Of a stretch of 29,189 nucleotides of DNA, positions 8,642 through 18,900 are shown one piece after another (the first letter of the stretch is position 1; each line of letters opens with the position of its first letter). Made by a program: the position numbers and the translations under genes. Under the pieces are notes generated by a model. It saw only the letters and a list, made by a program, of their open reading frames with translations. It had not been told where the DNA came from and searched no databases. Location of the stretch: contig JBCBSS010000101.1 of the NCBI GenBank assembly GCA_039819065.1, positions 1 to 29,189 on the forward strand, read 5' to 3'. The stretch is from JBCBSS01 sp039819065. Lineage in GTDB: Bacteria; Bacteroidota; Bacteroidia; Cytophagales; Cyclobacteriaceae.

Positions 8642-11600
8642 ATGATAAAAAAACTACCTCTATTTATCAAACTCACCGTTTTTAGTTGGCTCTTAGTATT
8701 TAGTATTGCACATGGTCAAGGTGTCATCACCCAAAGACCAATCGGAACTGTTCCCAAAGCTCCTTGGGGCTACTTGGAATATCTACCTGTTGACTACAAC
8801 GATGACCCTACCAAACAATTCCCCATGATCATTCACCTAGCTGGTGTTGGTGAAAAAGGTAATGGTAACTCACAGCTCAATGGCGTGTCCAATGTTGGAC
8901 CATTGAAACTCGTCAAACAGGGTAAGTGGCCTGTATTGAACTCAGAAGGCAATCCTCCTGCAGAAAATTTTATCATCATAAGCCCTCAAAGCCCCAGTGG
9001 CTTCTTTAACAGGGATAAGCTGTTAACTTTGATGAACTTGGTCAAGGCCGAACATAGAGTTGACCCCGACCGCATCTATATAATCGGTTTAAGTGCCGGC
9101 GCCTTTAGTGTTTGGAAATTCATTAATGCATACCCTAATGAAGTTGCTGCGGTAATTCCAGTGGCAGGTAAGGGTACCGATGTAAAAAACAATGCCTGTT
9201 TCTTCAAAGATGTCCCCTTATGGGCTTTTCACGGGGATAATGATAAAACGGTAGGTGTTAATGGCTCTATTGTGCCAGTTAATGCCATGAATGCCTGTAC
9301 CCCACCTCCCAGCCCGTTGGCAAGACTTACCATTTATCCAGGTGTGGGGCACAACTCATGGAGTAGAACCTATAATTTAAGTGGCATGGGTACTGAAAGT
9401 AGTGCCTATGATCCATTCGATATGAGTATCTATGACTGGCTCTTGCAATACAGTCTCGGTACAGCCAGTAATGTCCCCATCGCAAACGCTGGTAACGATA
9501 TCAACCTGTTTCTACCTACTAATTCTACCAACCTAATGGGATCAGGTAGTGTGGTTGGAGGCACGATCGTTTCTTATGCATGGAGCAAATTAAGTGGCCC
9601 GGCAGTTACATTGACGAACGCTAACCAACCTACGGCAACCGCCAGCAACCTGGTTGAGGGCACATATACATTTGAACTAACAGTAACAGATAACAACGGG
9701 CTTTCAGATTCGGACGAAGTAGTTGTAACTGTACAACAAACTAATCAGGCTCCAACTGCTAATGCTGGAAGCAATGCTACCATAGTACTTCCAACCAATT
9801 CACTGACCTTACAAGGAACCGGAAGTGATACCGATGGAACAATAGCTTCTTATGCCTGGACTAAAGTTAATGGGCCTGCAGCCACATTGAGTGGTGCTAG
9901 CACTCCTGATTTGTCATTAAGTAATTTGGTTGAAGGCACTTACACTTTCAGGCTTACTGTAACGGATAATGATGGTGCAACTGGTTTTGACGATGTAACG
10001 GTAACTGTACAACCAGCTATTGTAAATCAGGACCCAACCGCCAATGCTGGGGCAGATGCTACCATCGTATTACCGACCAATACTATCTCCTTAGCCGGTT
10101 CCGGGAACGATCCAGACGGCACAATTGCTTCCTATCTATGGGAAAAAATCAGTGGGCCGGCTGCTTCTATATCCAACGCTAATAATGCCACGGCAACCGC
10201 GACTGGTCTTGTAGAGGGTGTTTATACCTTTAGATTGACGGTGACAGACGATGCCGGAGGAACAGATACGGATGACAAAGTTGTTACGGTCGAGGCTGCC
10301 AATCAGTCACCTACGGCCAACGCTGGTAGCAATATTAACATTCAGTTACCTACAAACGTGACCAACATTACAGGGTCAGGTAGCGATACAGATGGAAGCA
10401 TTGCCAGTTATCAATGGTCTCAGGCCAGTGGTCCATCTACAGCCACTTTGAGCAATGAAAATACACCGGTTGTAACGGTTTCAGCTCTCATTGAGGGTAC
10501 CTACACATTCGGGCTGATAGTGACAGACGATGATGGCGCTACAGGTTATGATGACGTAATGGTCATTGTTTCTCCTCAGCCTGTCAATCAGTTACCCACT
10601 GCTAATGCTGGCTCAGACCGAAACATAACACTACCTACCAACACACTGACGCTAAACGGTGGAGGTAGCGACACAGATGGCACAGTAGTAGACTATCAAT
10701 GGATTAAGAAAAGTGGCCCTACGGCAACACTGACCAATGAAACTTCACCAAGCCTATCATTGTCTGATCTATTGGCTGGAACCTATGTATTCGAACTAAC
10801 GGTCACCGACAACGATGGTGGTAGCGATAGTGATGAGGCTACGGTTACTGTGCAACCTGCAGTGGTAAACCAAGCCCCAACCGCTAATGCCGGGAGTGAT
10901 CAATCTCTTACCTTACCAATAGATTTCACGACACTCAACGGCTCAGGAACTGACCCAGATGGTACAATTGCCAGTTATTCATGGGCTCAAACTAGTGGTC
11001 CTGCAGCGACATTAGCCAATGAAAATACGGCGTCACTATCTGTTTCAAATATGGTAGCAGGCACCTACGTCTTCACACTCACAGTGACCGATGATGCAGG
11101 CGCAACTGATGACGATGATGTTACGGTGATTGTCAAGAATAGTAATGTTAATCCCACTGCCAACGCAGGAGATGATCAAGTGATCACACTCCCAACAAGC
11201 AGTATCACGTTGAATGGTTCTGGTTCTGATATAGACGGAACAATTGCTTCGTACATGTGGGAGCAGGTTTCAGGTCCTAATATTGCTACGCTTTCAAATG
11301 AGAATACTAATGCGCTTACTGCCAGCAACCTAGCAGCTGGAGATTATGTATTCAACTTAACCGTTACAGATAATGATGGTGGACAAGGCACTGACCAAGT
11401 CAATGTTATGGTCAACGGAGCATCTAATATCCCTCCAACTGCTAATGCAGGTGCTGATCAACAAGTCTTTCTACCTACTAATACTGTGGTACTGGCTGGA
11501 TCGGTTAACGATGCTGATGGGTCAATTCTATCCATAGGATGGCAAAAAGTATCCGGCCCCAATGCCACTTTGGTTAATGAGAATACCAATACATTGACGG

Positions 11601-13942
11601 TCATGGACCTTGTCGAAGGCACATATGTATTCCGGCTCACCGCAACTGACAACCAATTTGCCACTGGGTTCGACGAAGTTCAAGTCGAAGTATTCCCAGA
11701 AGCAGCCAATCAAACACCAACGGTCAATGCCGGGGGCAATAGAAGCATAACACTTCCAACTAATACCATCACCTTAAATGGTACAGCAAGTGATATAGAT
11801 GGTTCCATTAGCACCTACACATGGACTCGTTCTAGTGGTCCTGCAGCGACCTTAACCAATCAGAACACCCCTAATTTGACACTGACTAATCTGATTGAAG
11901 GAACGTATGTATTCAGACTGACAGTGCAAGATGACGATGGGGCTACCGCATTTGATGAAGCCACTTTGAACGTATTACCTGAAGTGGTAAATCAAGTACC
12001 AACCGCCAACGCAGGAGGCAATAGAAGTATTATACTCCCTACAAATAGCATAACGCTTTTCGGATCAGGTAGTGATAGTGACGGATCAGTGGATACTTAT
12101 TCCTGGTCGAAAGACAGCGGACCTACAGCGACTTTAAGTGGAGAAAGCACGCCGACTTTAGCTTTGAGTAATCTCTTAGAAGGCACCTACACCTTTAGAC
12201 TTACAGTCACGGATGATGATGGTGCTACAGATTTTGATATCATGACACTGACTGTACTACCTGCGGCAGCTAACCAAAGTCCTGTGGCTAATGCCGGTGC
12301 TGATAAATCGGTTCAACTACCGACCAATAGCACTACACTCAATGGTTCAGGAAGTGATCCGGACGGATCGATTTCAACATACAGTTGGATTAAACTAAAC
12401 GGTCCGGCCGTCACGCTGGGGAATGCAAACACCCCTACCCTACAACTAACCGGTTTGGTAGAAGGTACATACCGCTTCAGATTAACTGTGACAGATGATG
12501 AGGGAGCTACAGATTCTGACGAGGCACGGGTTACGGTGCTACCTCAGGCAGTAAATCAATCTCCAAGTGTTAACGTAGGAAACGACAGGTCTGTCTTCCT
12601 ACCTGAGAAAACCGTTACTATTGTTGGTACCACCAGCGATCCGGATGGAACGGTTGTCACCTTGTCATGGACACAAATAAGTGGCCCTGGGGCTAGCTTA
12701 TCTGGTATTGATACCAAAGTACTTACGGTTGATGATTTGGTAGAAGGTACATATATCTTCAGACTGACCGCTACCGATGATGATGGTGCCATTGGCACGG
12801 ATGATGTTCAGGTAACCGTATTTCCTGAAGCCGCCAACCAACCACCGGTTGCCTTTGCAGGAAATGATGAGGAAGTATTCTTGCCTAACAATACACTCAC
12901 CCTAGATGGGTTTGGAAGAGATGATGATGGCACTGTTGCTTCATTTCTATGGACGAAACTCAACGGACCATCCGTAACGCTTACCAATGAAGACACCGAA
13001 GATCTTTCTTTGTCAGACTTGGTAGAAGGGGTTTATAACTTTAGACTAGAAGTCACTGATGATGACGGAGCTACCTCTTCTGATGATGTTAAAGTAACTG
13101 TATTCTCCGAAGCAACAAATCTACCACCAGTGGTTGATGCCGGAGCTGATATTTTCCTTGAGCTCCCTGATGATGTTGTATCGATGAGAGGTTCTGCAAG
13201 TGACCCGAACGGTACTATAGCCAATATATCATGGGAAAGAATTTCGGGCCCTAATGACATTGACATCAGTGACCCGTCAGATCTCACCACATCTGTTACC
13301 GCTCCTTCGATAGGTACTTACGTATTGAGGCTGACTGTAACCGATGATGGAGGCCTTTCTAGTAGTGATGATGTCAATATAACCGTGGACCCAGAGTTAG
13401 TGCTCATACCTCCGGTAGTTGATGCTGGTCAAGACGTAGCTTTGCAATTACCCGACAACCAGCTTAGGTTAGAAGGTATCGCCGATGACGAAGATGGTGT
13501 GATTGAGACCTACATTTGGGAAAAATTGGTTGGCCCTGATGTGATTATTGGCAAAAGGGATTCAACGGTTCTCAATATTGTCGATATGGAACGCGGTCGC
13601 TATCTGTTCAGGCTGACCGCAGTAGATAATGATGGTCTAAGCTCAGCTGATGACGTGACTGTAATTGTTCGAGGTGATGGTGATTCGGATTTCCCTAAAT
13701 TCTTCTCCCCTAACGGAGACGGTATCAATGATTTCTGGGAGATAGTGGACCCTGAGTTGGTATCTAATTGCCAATTGGTCATTTATGATAAAATAGGCAG
13801 AAAAGTATTCGAAGCTAATCCTTATAATAATGATTGGGATGGAACCATTAATGGCCGTGTGTTAGAGCCTGGTGCATACTATTATGTTTTCACATGTGAA
13901 GACGGTTCTGCCATCAATGGAGGGATTAGGTTATTAAAATAA
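8642..13942 (+). CDS. Giant secreted alpha/beta-hydrolase-headed PKD-repeat protein with CHU_C (type B T9SS) tail
   Basis: A 1766-aa protein. Residues 1-25 look like a signal peptide with no lipobox. Residues about 40-270 are an alpha/beta-hydrolase of the PHB-depolymerase/'predicted peptidase' (COG4099-like) type, with nucleophile Ser151 in GLSAG, likely Asp201 in HGDNDKTV and His237 in GVGHNSW, so the triad looks intact. Residues 277-1680 are 15 tandem PKD-like (K319L-like) modules. Residues about 1684-1766 are a CHU_C / gliding-associated C-terminal domain with FFSPNGDGIND, a type B T9SS signal. It should be exported through the outer membrane and shown on, or released from, the surface. 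SprB-type adhesins share the tail but not an enzymatic head. The PorP/SprF gene follows directly. Substrate is unknown; ester cleavage in polysaccharide is a guess from fold and locus. Confidence 0.92.
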   Translation: MIKKLPLFIKLTVFSWLLVFSIAHGQGVITQRPIGTVPKAPWGYLEYLPVDYNDDPTKQFPMIIHLAGVGEKGNGNSQLNGVSNVGPLKLVKQGKWPVLNSEGNPPAENFIIISPQSPSGFFNRDKLLTLMNLVKAEHRVDPDRIYIIGLSAGAFSVWKFINAYPNEVAAVIPVAGKGTDVKNNACFFKDVPLWAFHGDNDKTVGVNGSIVPVNAMNACTPPPSPLARLTIYPGVGHNSWSRTYNLSGMGTESSAYDPFDMSIYDWLLQYSLGTASNVPIANAGNDINLFLPTNSTNLMGSGSVVGGTIVSYAWSKLSGPAVTLTNANQPTATASNLVEGTYTFELTVTDNNGLSDSDEVVVTVQQTNQAPTANAGSNATIVLPTNSLTLQGTGSDTDGTIASYAWTKVNGPAATLSGASTPDLSLSNLVEGTYTFRLTVTDNDGATGFDDVTVTVQPAIVNQDPTANAGADATIVLPTNTISLAGSGNDPDGTIASYLWEKISGPAASISNANNATATATGLVEGVYTFRLTVTDDAGGTDTDDKVVTVEAANQSPTANAGSNINIQLPTNVTNITGSGSDTDGSIASYQWSQASGPSTATLSNENTPVVTVSALIEGTYTFGLIVTDDDGATGYDDVMVIVSPQPVNQLPTANAGSDRNITLPTNTLTLNGGGSDTDGTVVDYQWIKKSGPTATLTNETSPSLSLSDLLAGTYVFELTVTDNDGGSDSDEATVTVQPAVVNQAPTANAGSDQSLTLPIDFTTLNGSGTDPDGTIASYSWAQTSGPAATLANENTASLSVSNMVAGTYVFTLTVTDDAGATDDDDVTVIVKNSNVNPTANAGDDQVITLPTSSITLNGSGSDIDGTIASYMWEQVSGPNIATLSNENTNALTASNLAAGDYVFNLTVTDNDGGQGTDQVNVMVNGASNIPPTANAGADQQVFLPTNTVVLAGSVNDADGSILSIGWQKVSGPNATLVNENTNTLTVMDLVEGTYVFRLTATDNQFATGFDEVQVEVFPEAANQTPTVNAGGNRSITLPTNTITLNGTASDIDGSISTYTWTRSSGPAATLTNQNTPNLTLTNLIEGTYVFRLTVQDDDGATAFDEATLNVLPEVVNQVPTANAGGNRSIILPTNSITLFGSGSDSDGSVDTYSWSKDSGPTATLSGESTPTLALSNLLEGTYTFRLTVTDDDGATDFDIMTLTVLPAAANQSPVANAGADKSVQLPTNSTTLNGSGSDPDGSISTYSWIKLNGPAVTLGNANTPTLQLTGLVEGTYRFRLTVTDDEGATDSDEARVTVLPQAVNQSPSVNVGNDRSVFLPEKTVTIVGTTSDPDGTVVTLSWTQISGPGASLSGIDTKVLTVDDLVEGTYIFRLTATDDDGAIGTDDVQVTVFPEAANQPPVAFAGNDEEVFLPNNTLTLDGFGRDDDGTVASFLWTKLNGPSVTLTNEDTEDLSLSDLVEGVYNFRLEVTDDDGATSSDDVKVTVFSEATNLPPVVDAGADIFLELPDDVVSMRGSASDPNGTIANISWERISGPNDIDISDPSDLTTSVTAPSIGTYVLRLTVTDDGGLSSSDDVNITVDPELVLIPPVVDAGQDVALQLPDNQLRLEGIADDEDGVIETYIWEKLVGPDVIIGKRDSTVLNIVDMERGRYLFRLTAVDNDGLSSADDVTVIVRGDGDSDFPKFFSPNGDGINDFWEIVDPELVSNCQLVIYDKIGRKVFEANPYNNDWDGTINGRVLEPGAYYYVFTCEDGSAINGGIRLLK
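9470..13681 (+). repeat. Fifteen tandem PKD-like modules encoded in the giant gene
   Basis: The DNA encodes 15 successive modules of about 92-95 aa, most starting with NQxPxANAG and containing LPTN, a D-x-DG-(T/S)-I loop, W...SGP.A.L, a (V/I)EGTYxFRLTVTD strand and a second acidic DDDGAT...DD loop. Modules 1-13 are close to one another, while 14 and 15 have drifted (for example LPDD/LPDN for LPTN). The paired acidic loops would suit Ca2+ binding (inference). DNA identity between modules is mostly low apart from short blocks, so the array is old rather than freshly expanded. Confidence 0.9.
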
Positions 13943-13948
13943 TTGGAT

Positions 13949-15427
13949 ATGCATAGGTCGAAATACATTCTGCTTTTAGCGTTGACCATTTTTATTGGCG
14001 CCAACATTCAAGCTCAAAGCCCTCCGGTTTATAGTCAAATATATTTTAACCCGTTTTTGTATAACCCTTCTTTTGCAGGGAATGGAAGCGGCTCAGAGTT
14101 ATTTTTAACACACAGAAGGCAATGGGTAGGTTTAAATGATGCCCCTGTTGTGTCTGCTTTTAGTTTTCATCATGCTACTAAAGGCAATATAGGATTGGCA
14201 TTTGATGTACAATCGGAAGAAACCGTTTTGCTCAGAACCTCCAATGCGGCAGCGACTTTCGCATACAAAGTACCTCTTGGTGAACAACATTATGTGAAGT
14301 TTGGGCTTTCTGCCGGTATAGGCTGGAATGATTTCGACATTGGTGCTTTCGGAAATACAAATGATCCTTCTGTGGGAGGCGACCCTGCCATCCTGAATGC
14401 GTCGGAAAATAACCTGTTCCTTGATGGGCGTTTCGGAGTACACTACCGTAACAAAAACCTCGTATTAGGATTCTCCCTGCCTAAATTGTTCGAGTCGAGG
14501 GTCAACAACCCTGACATGTTCAATGAAATATCGATTCAGAGATTAGAAGAAAAGATTGCTTTCGCTAGTTATAAATTCGAACTCACACCAGGTCAACTGT
14601 ATTTAGAACCTTTTGTCCTTTATAGAACAGGTGTCGAATTCAATGAGCAGATTGAATGGTCGGCACTGGTGCATTACAAAGACTTTGTGACAGTTGGAGG
14701 AACCTACAGGAAAGAACACGGCGCCGCTGTATTGTTCGGTATAAAGCCGTTGGATTTTCTGGAAGCAGGCTATTCTTATGAATTAGCTCCCTTCAATAAT
14801 GACAACTTATCCTTTTCTTCTCATGAAATCCAGTTAAAAATAAGGTTTAAGAGAAAAGAGAAACCTTATATCGTTGAAGAATCAGATAATAGTGTGGGTG
14901 AGCCGATTACCCAGGTAGAAGAAACTCAGGAAGATGAGGTTGAAGAAACCGAAGCCGAAGAAAAAGAAGAGGTAACATCACCTGAACGCAAAACGACCAA
15001 TAACAGGAATCAGTCGGAGCCTGATGAACAACAGCAGCAAAAAGAAGAAGTAGAAGAAGAAGTTAAGCCGATTGAGAATACCAATGAGGTGATAAAAGAG
15101 GAAGACAGAAGCAATGAATCGGAAATAATCACCGAAGTCAAAAGTGAGGATGTCGATGCACCTGACTATCAACCGGGTGAACTTATAGAGCCTGGACATT
15201 ACGTAGTTGTTGGAGCATTTAGAAGTTTAGAAAATGCTAAGAAACTGAGTAGGGATCTTTCACGAGCCGGGTTTGACAATCAAATCGCTTTTTATCCTGG
15301 TAATCAGTACTACAACGTTTATCTACATAGGGCCGTGCAAATAGACGACGCACGACAAACGAGAGATAAATTCAGAAAAGTCAACATGATGAGCCTACCC
15401 AATGCATGGGTCATGTCGGTAGAATAG
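13949..15427 (+). CDS. PorP/SprF-family T9SS membrane protein with acidic linker and C-terminal SPOR domain
   Basis: A 492-aa protein. Signal peptide 1-22 (cut near IQA-Q). The PorP/SprF domain follows, opening with YSQIYFNPFLYNPSFAG and THRRQWVGL, to about residue 305, an outer-membrane beta-barrel family. Residues about 305-410 are a Glu/Gln-rich low-complexity linker. Residues about 414-492 fit a SPOR domain (HYVVVGAFRSLENAKK ... AWVMSV), a fold that binds glycan-stripped peptidoglycan. An in-frame TTG at 13943 directly abuts the preceding stop; ATG 13949 gives a normal signal peptide. SprF-type proteins are needed for export or surface attachment of their type B-tailed partner encoded alongside, so it likely serves the 1766-aa protein. 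Most family members stop near 300-350 aa; the linker plus SPOR is extra. Confidence 0.92.
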   Translation: MHRSKYILLLALTIFIGANIQAQSPPVYSQIYFNPFLYNPSFAGNGSGSELFLTHRRQWVGLNDAPVVSAFSFHHATKGNIGLAFDVQSEETVLLRTSNAAATFAYKVPLGEQHYVKFGLSAGIGWNDFDIGAFGNTNDPSVGGDPAILNASENNLFLDGRFGVHYRNKNLVLGFSLPKLFESRVNNPDMFNEISIQRLEEKIAFASYKFELTPGQLYLEPFVLYRTGVEFNEQIEWSALVHYKDFVTVGGTYRKEHGAAVLFGIKPLDFLEAGYSYELAPFNNDNLSFSSHEIQLKIRFKRKEKPYIVEESDNSVGEPITQVEETQEDEVEETEAEEKEEVTSPERKTTNNRNQSEPDEQQQQKEEVEEEVKPIENTNEVIKEEDRSNESEIITEVKSEDVDAPDYQPGELIEPGHYVVVGAFRSLENAKKLSRDLSRAGFDNQIAFYPGNQYYNVYLHRAVQIDDARQTRDKFRKVNMMSLPNAWVMSVE

Positions 15428-15451
15428 GTGTCCTATTGTGCCGACATGCTA

Positions 15452-15472
15452 AAGTACTATTTATCAGTACTT
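15452..15472 (+). terminator. Weak hairpin downstream of the PorP/SprF gene
   Basis: AAGTACT (15452-15458) and AGTACTT (15466-15472) can form a 7-bp stem with a 7-nt loop, 25 bp after the stop codon. There is no clear T-run after it, so terminator function is uncertain. A smaller 6-bp stem (AATAGG/CCTATT, 15423-15437) overlaps the stop codon itself. Confidence 0.3.
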
Positions 15473-15617
15473 AGTTTACATAATTTAGCCTACCTACAGA
15501 CTAAGTAAAATTCTTACCTCCAATACAATTATTACGTAAAAAAAGTGGGTTACTTTTTAGGTGACTTCCGTATAGAGAGGTGTTGTGTTTGAAATATTGT
15601 ATACACATCACACGAAG

Positions 15618-15646
15618 TTCTTACAGATGTAAGATTTATAGGTTTG
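15618..15646 (+). promoter_or_regulatory. Candidate promoter for the 2263-aa protein
   Basis: TAGGTTTG at 15639-15646 is an exact match to the Bacteroidota TAnnTTTG -7 box. TTC at 15618-15620, 18 bp upstream, is one base off the TTG -33 box. If used, transcripts would carry an untranslated leader of nearly 300 nt. Confidence 0.35.
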
Positions 15647-15942
15647 AATGAAGAATATCGGTGGCAATACGCACTAAACAAGTTTAAACCAATTAATTCT
15701 GATAAAAGTCTACAAGAACGACCGTGTAAGAAAAAATTAAAAGTGAATACAAAAATTTATTGATAAACATTTTTCTTAAAATTTTTTACTATTAAAAGTT
15801 TTCTCTAATTTTATAAGTGAATTTCGGAAGTTGTAGCCGAAGCTTTAATCGTTAGCTCAATCAATTCGTTGGACAGTTGTTGAGCACAAAACACAAGAGA
15901 AACTTACAGTACCTAAAACATTTTACTTAACAAGCACCGTCT

Positions 15943-18900
15943 ATGAAGAAGTTGGCTTTAGCTTTATTGACAGGGTTGTGTCTTGCCTTTGGCATGAACA
16001 CCGTGTCTCCAGCCCAAGTACTAGATCCTAATGATCCCATCGTCGAGTATGATTCTGACAATCCGCCAGTTAAACCGCCGTGGGGTACACTTGCCAAGTG
16101 GGTAAGAACTGATAGATTAGGATGGAACACAGATTCTTACAAGTCATACTTTTATAAGAGTATGTCTTTCAGGTTAAAATGGCCTGCAAACTATGACCCA
16201 TCAGGTAACACTGACTATCCGATCATCATCATGTTGCATGGTCGAGGTGAAAGGGGTACTATTTATGACAATGAGTGGTCAATGAAACACGGAGGTCAAA
16301 AGCACAGAGATGCGGTTGACCAAGGCCGATTTAATGGCTTCGTGATGTACCCTCAAAACCAAGACGGTTTCTGGGGAGATGGTCACTACTCTATTATAGA
16401 TGATCTTATTCACAACTACCTAAAGGATATACACGTCGACATAAACAGGGTCACTGTTCATGGATTATCTGCAGGTGGTGCTGGAACGTGGAATATCATC
16501 CGCGCGTATCCTAAAAACTTTGCCTCTGCGGTGCCGATGTCAGCTGCTTCATTAAGCACGATTGCTGAAATTCCTAGAATCAAGCACATTCCTATCTGGC
16601 TATCACAAGGAGCTAAAGACAGATCACCAGCGCCTGCTACAACACAACAACTAGTAGATGCATTAGAAAATGCTTCCGCCAACTTAAGGTATTCATTCTA
16701 CCTTAACTTAGGTCATGGTGTGTGGAATACACATTACAATGAATCTGACTTCTTTCCTTTCCTTTCAAGAGCGAATAAGACTAATCCAGTTGTTTTAGAT
16801 GGAGAAATGGTACTTGTACAGGAAACGAGTTCTAAACAAGTATTTGAGCTATTAACGAGGAATGAAATTTGTCCGGGTGACCCTATCAATGTTAGGTTAG
16901 GTCTTACGGCAGGTTTTGATGGCTATGAGTGGAGAAAAGACGGTGTAGTAATCTCAGGAGCCAACGCTAATGAATATGTAGCTACAGAATTCGGTACTTA
17001 CGAGGCTAGAATCAGAAGAGGTTCTGAATGGAGCTACTGGTCGCCAGTAGGTGTTGAAATCAGAGAAAAAGAAATTACCAATACGCCAGACATCGCCGTA
17101 GCGGGTCTTGCCAGCCACGTAATACCAGCACTAGATGGTAGCAATGCCGTCAACTTGGAACTTCCTGCCGGTTTTATAGAATACGAATGGAGATTAGCTG
17201 GAACTACACAAGTACTTAGTACAGACCGTGTATTTAGCGTTTCTCAACCTGGTAAGTACGAAGCGACAGTGAAAGAGCAATTTGGTTGCGCCAGCAATCC
17301 TTCATCTCCTTTCAGCGTTGTCAATGCAAATGGCCCTAACGCGCCTGAAGCACCAATTGGAGTAGCCGCCTTTGCACCTTCTAAAACTGAGATTCAGTTA
17401 GTATGGAGTGACAATCCAAACGCTGCTTACAACGAAACTGGTTTCGAGGTATACAGAAGCGAGACAGAAAGCGGTCCTTATACATTCATCGGTACTACAG
17501 GTGCAGACGTACTCTCATACCTTGATGAAGGACTGATAGCGAATACTACTTATTATTATGTATTGAGGGCGATAAACGCTACTGGCGCATCGGCTTCAAC
17601 TGCTGAAGTTTCCACCACTACTCAGGTAGACGGTTTAGCACCTACGGCTCCTGCTAACTTAAGGGTAGTAAGATCATCATCTACGAGTATCAATTTAGAA
17701 TGGGATGCATCTACAGATGACGTAGGGGTTTACAAATACGACGTTTATAAAGACGGATTCAAATCAGTGGTAACTGATGAGACCTCTGCCGAGGTATTTA
17801 GTTTGACTGAAGAAGGCGTTTTTAACTTCTACGTAATAGCAAGAGACTTAACTGGTAATGAGTCACCTGCCAGTAACCAGGTTACTGCTGCTGCTGTAAA
17901 TAGCGGTTTGACCTATAGATATTATGAAGGTGATTGGAGTTTACTTCCTGATTTTAATGCATTGACACCTATCAAGTCAGGCCAGGTTGATAATATCAAT
18001 CTTGATTTGAGAGAGACTGATAACAGATTTGCTTTCTACTGGGAAGGTTTTATTAACATACCAGTTGCTGGTAACTACACATTTGAAACTCGTTCGGATG
18101 ACGGAAGTAAATTATACATTGGAGACTACGACGAAGCAGATCTAGTAGTTAACAATGACGGCTTGCACGGTTCGAGATACAGATCAGGTACCTACAATTT
18201 CCCAGCTCCTGGTGCTTATCCAATTGTAGTTACTTTCTTTGAAAGAACTGGTGGACAGAGAATGGAAGTATATTGGAGCAATACAGCACATGGTGTTGGT
18301 TCCAGACAACGTATTCCTAATAGTGCCTTCGTAAGTGACTTCGAGTTCCCTGGAAGTGCTCCTGCCTCTCCTACTAATCTAACAGCCACTGCTACTAGCT
18401 ACGATGCTATAGATTTGACATGGGATGATAACAGTGACAATGAGAACAACTTCCAGATTTACAGATCGACTAATATTTCCGGACCATTCGCTCCGATTCA
18501 GCTTGTTGGCGCTGATGCCACTAGCTACACTGACGCTGGTTTAGCCTCTGAAACAACTTATTACTACCAAGTAATCGCACTTGGAGATTATGGCGAATCC
18601 GGTGAGGTAGCTGCTGCACAAGAAGAAATAGGTAATATCAGGTTCGGTATTGCTGCCCAAGACGGCGCTGGAGGAACAGGTTATATCATGTTCACCAAAG
18701 AGAGAACTCATGATAGGTTTACCAGTCCGAGACCAAACGGTTCTAACAGCGATCACTTTATTGCGATCAAATATTTAAACGATCAATGGGTTTACGATAA
18801 CAACAGTACATATACAGCCTTTACTCCTGAATCTACTGACTTGATCATGGCAGAAGTTGATTTCGCCAATGACCAAATCACAGGCTTGGAAGCTACTTCA

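Larger units (their letters stand above)
15428..15942. other. Long non-coding gap before the second giant gene
   Basis: 515 bp without a convincing coding region. It contains the hairpin at 15452-15472, CTTACAGATGTAAG at 15620-15633 (dyad), a promoter-like box at 15639-15646, an extremely AT-rich tract at about 15730-15820, and a 6-bp inverted repeat GCTCAA (15855-15860) / TTGAGC (15880-15885) in the probable leader. The length and structure suggest that the 2263-aa protein has its own regulated promoter and a long 5' leader. Confidence 0.55.

Noticed and set aside
9470..13681. Regular repeats that could suggest a CRISPR array
   Set aside because: The period is about 280 bp, the repeats are coding and diverged at DNA level, and each translates to a PKD-like module.
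14900..15080. Glu-rich tract as a frameshift or low-quality region
   Set aside because: The frame stays open into a good SPOR-like domain, so it reads as a genuine acidic linker.
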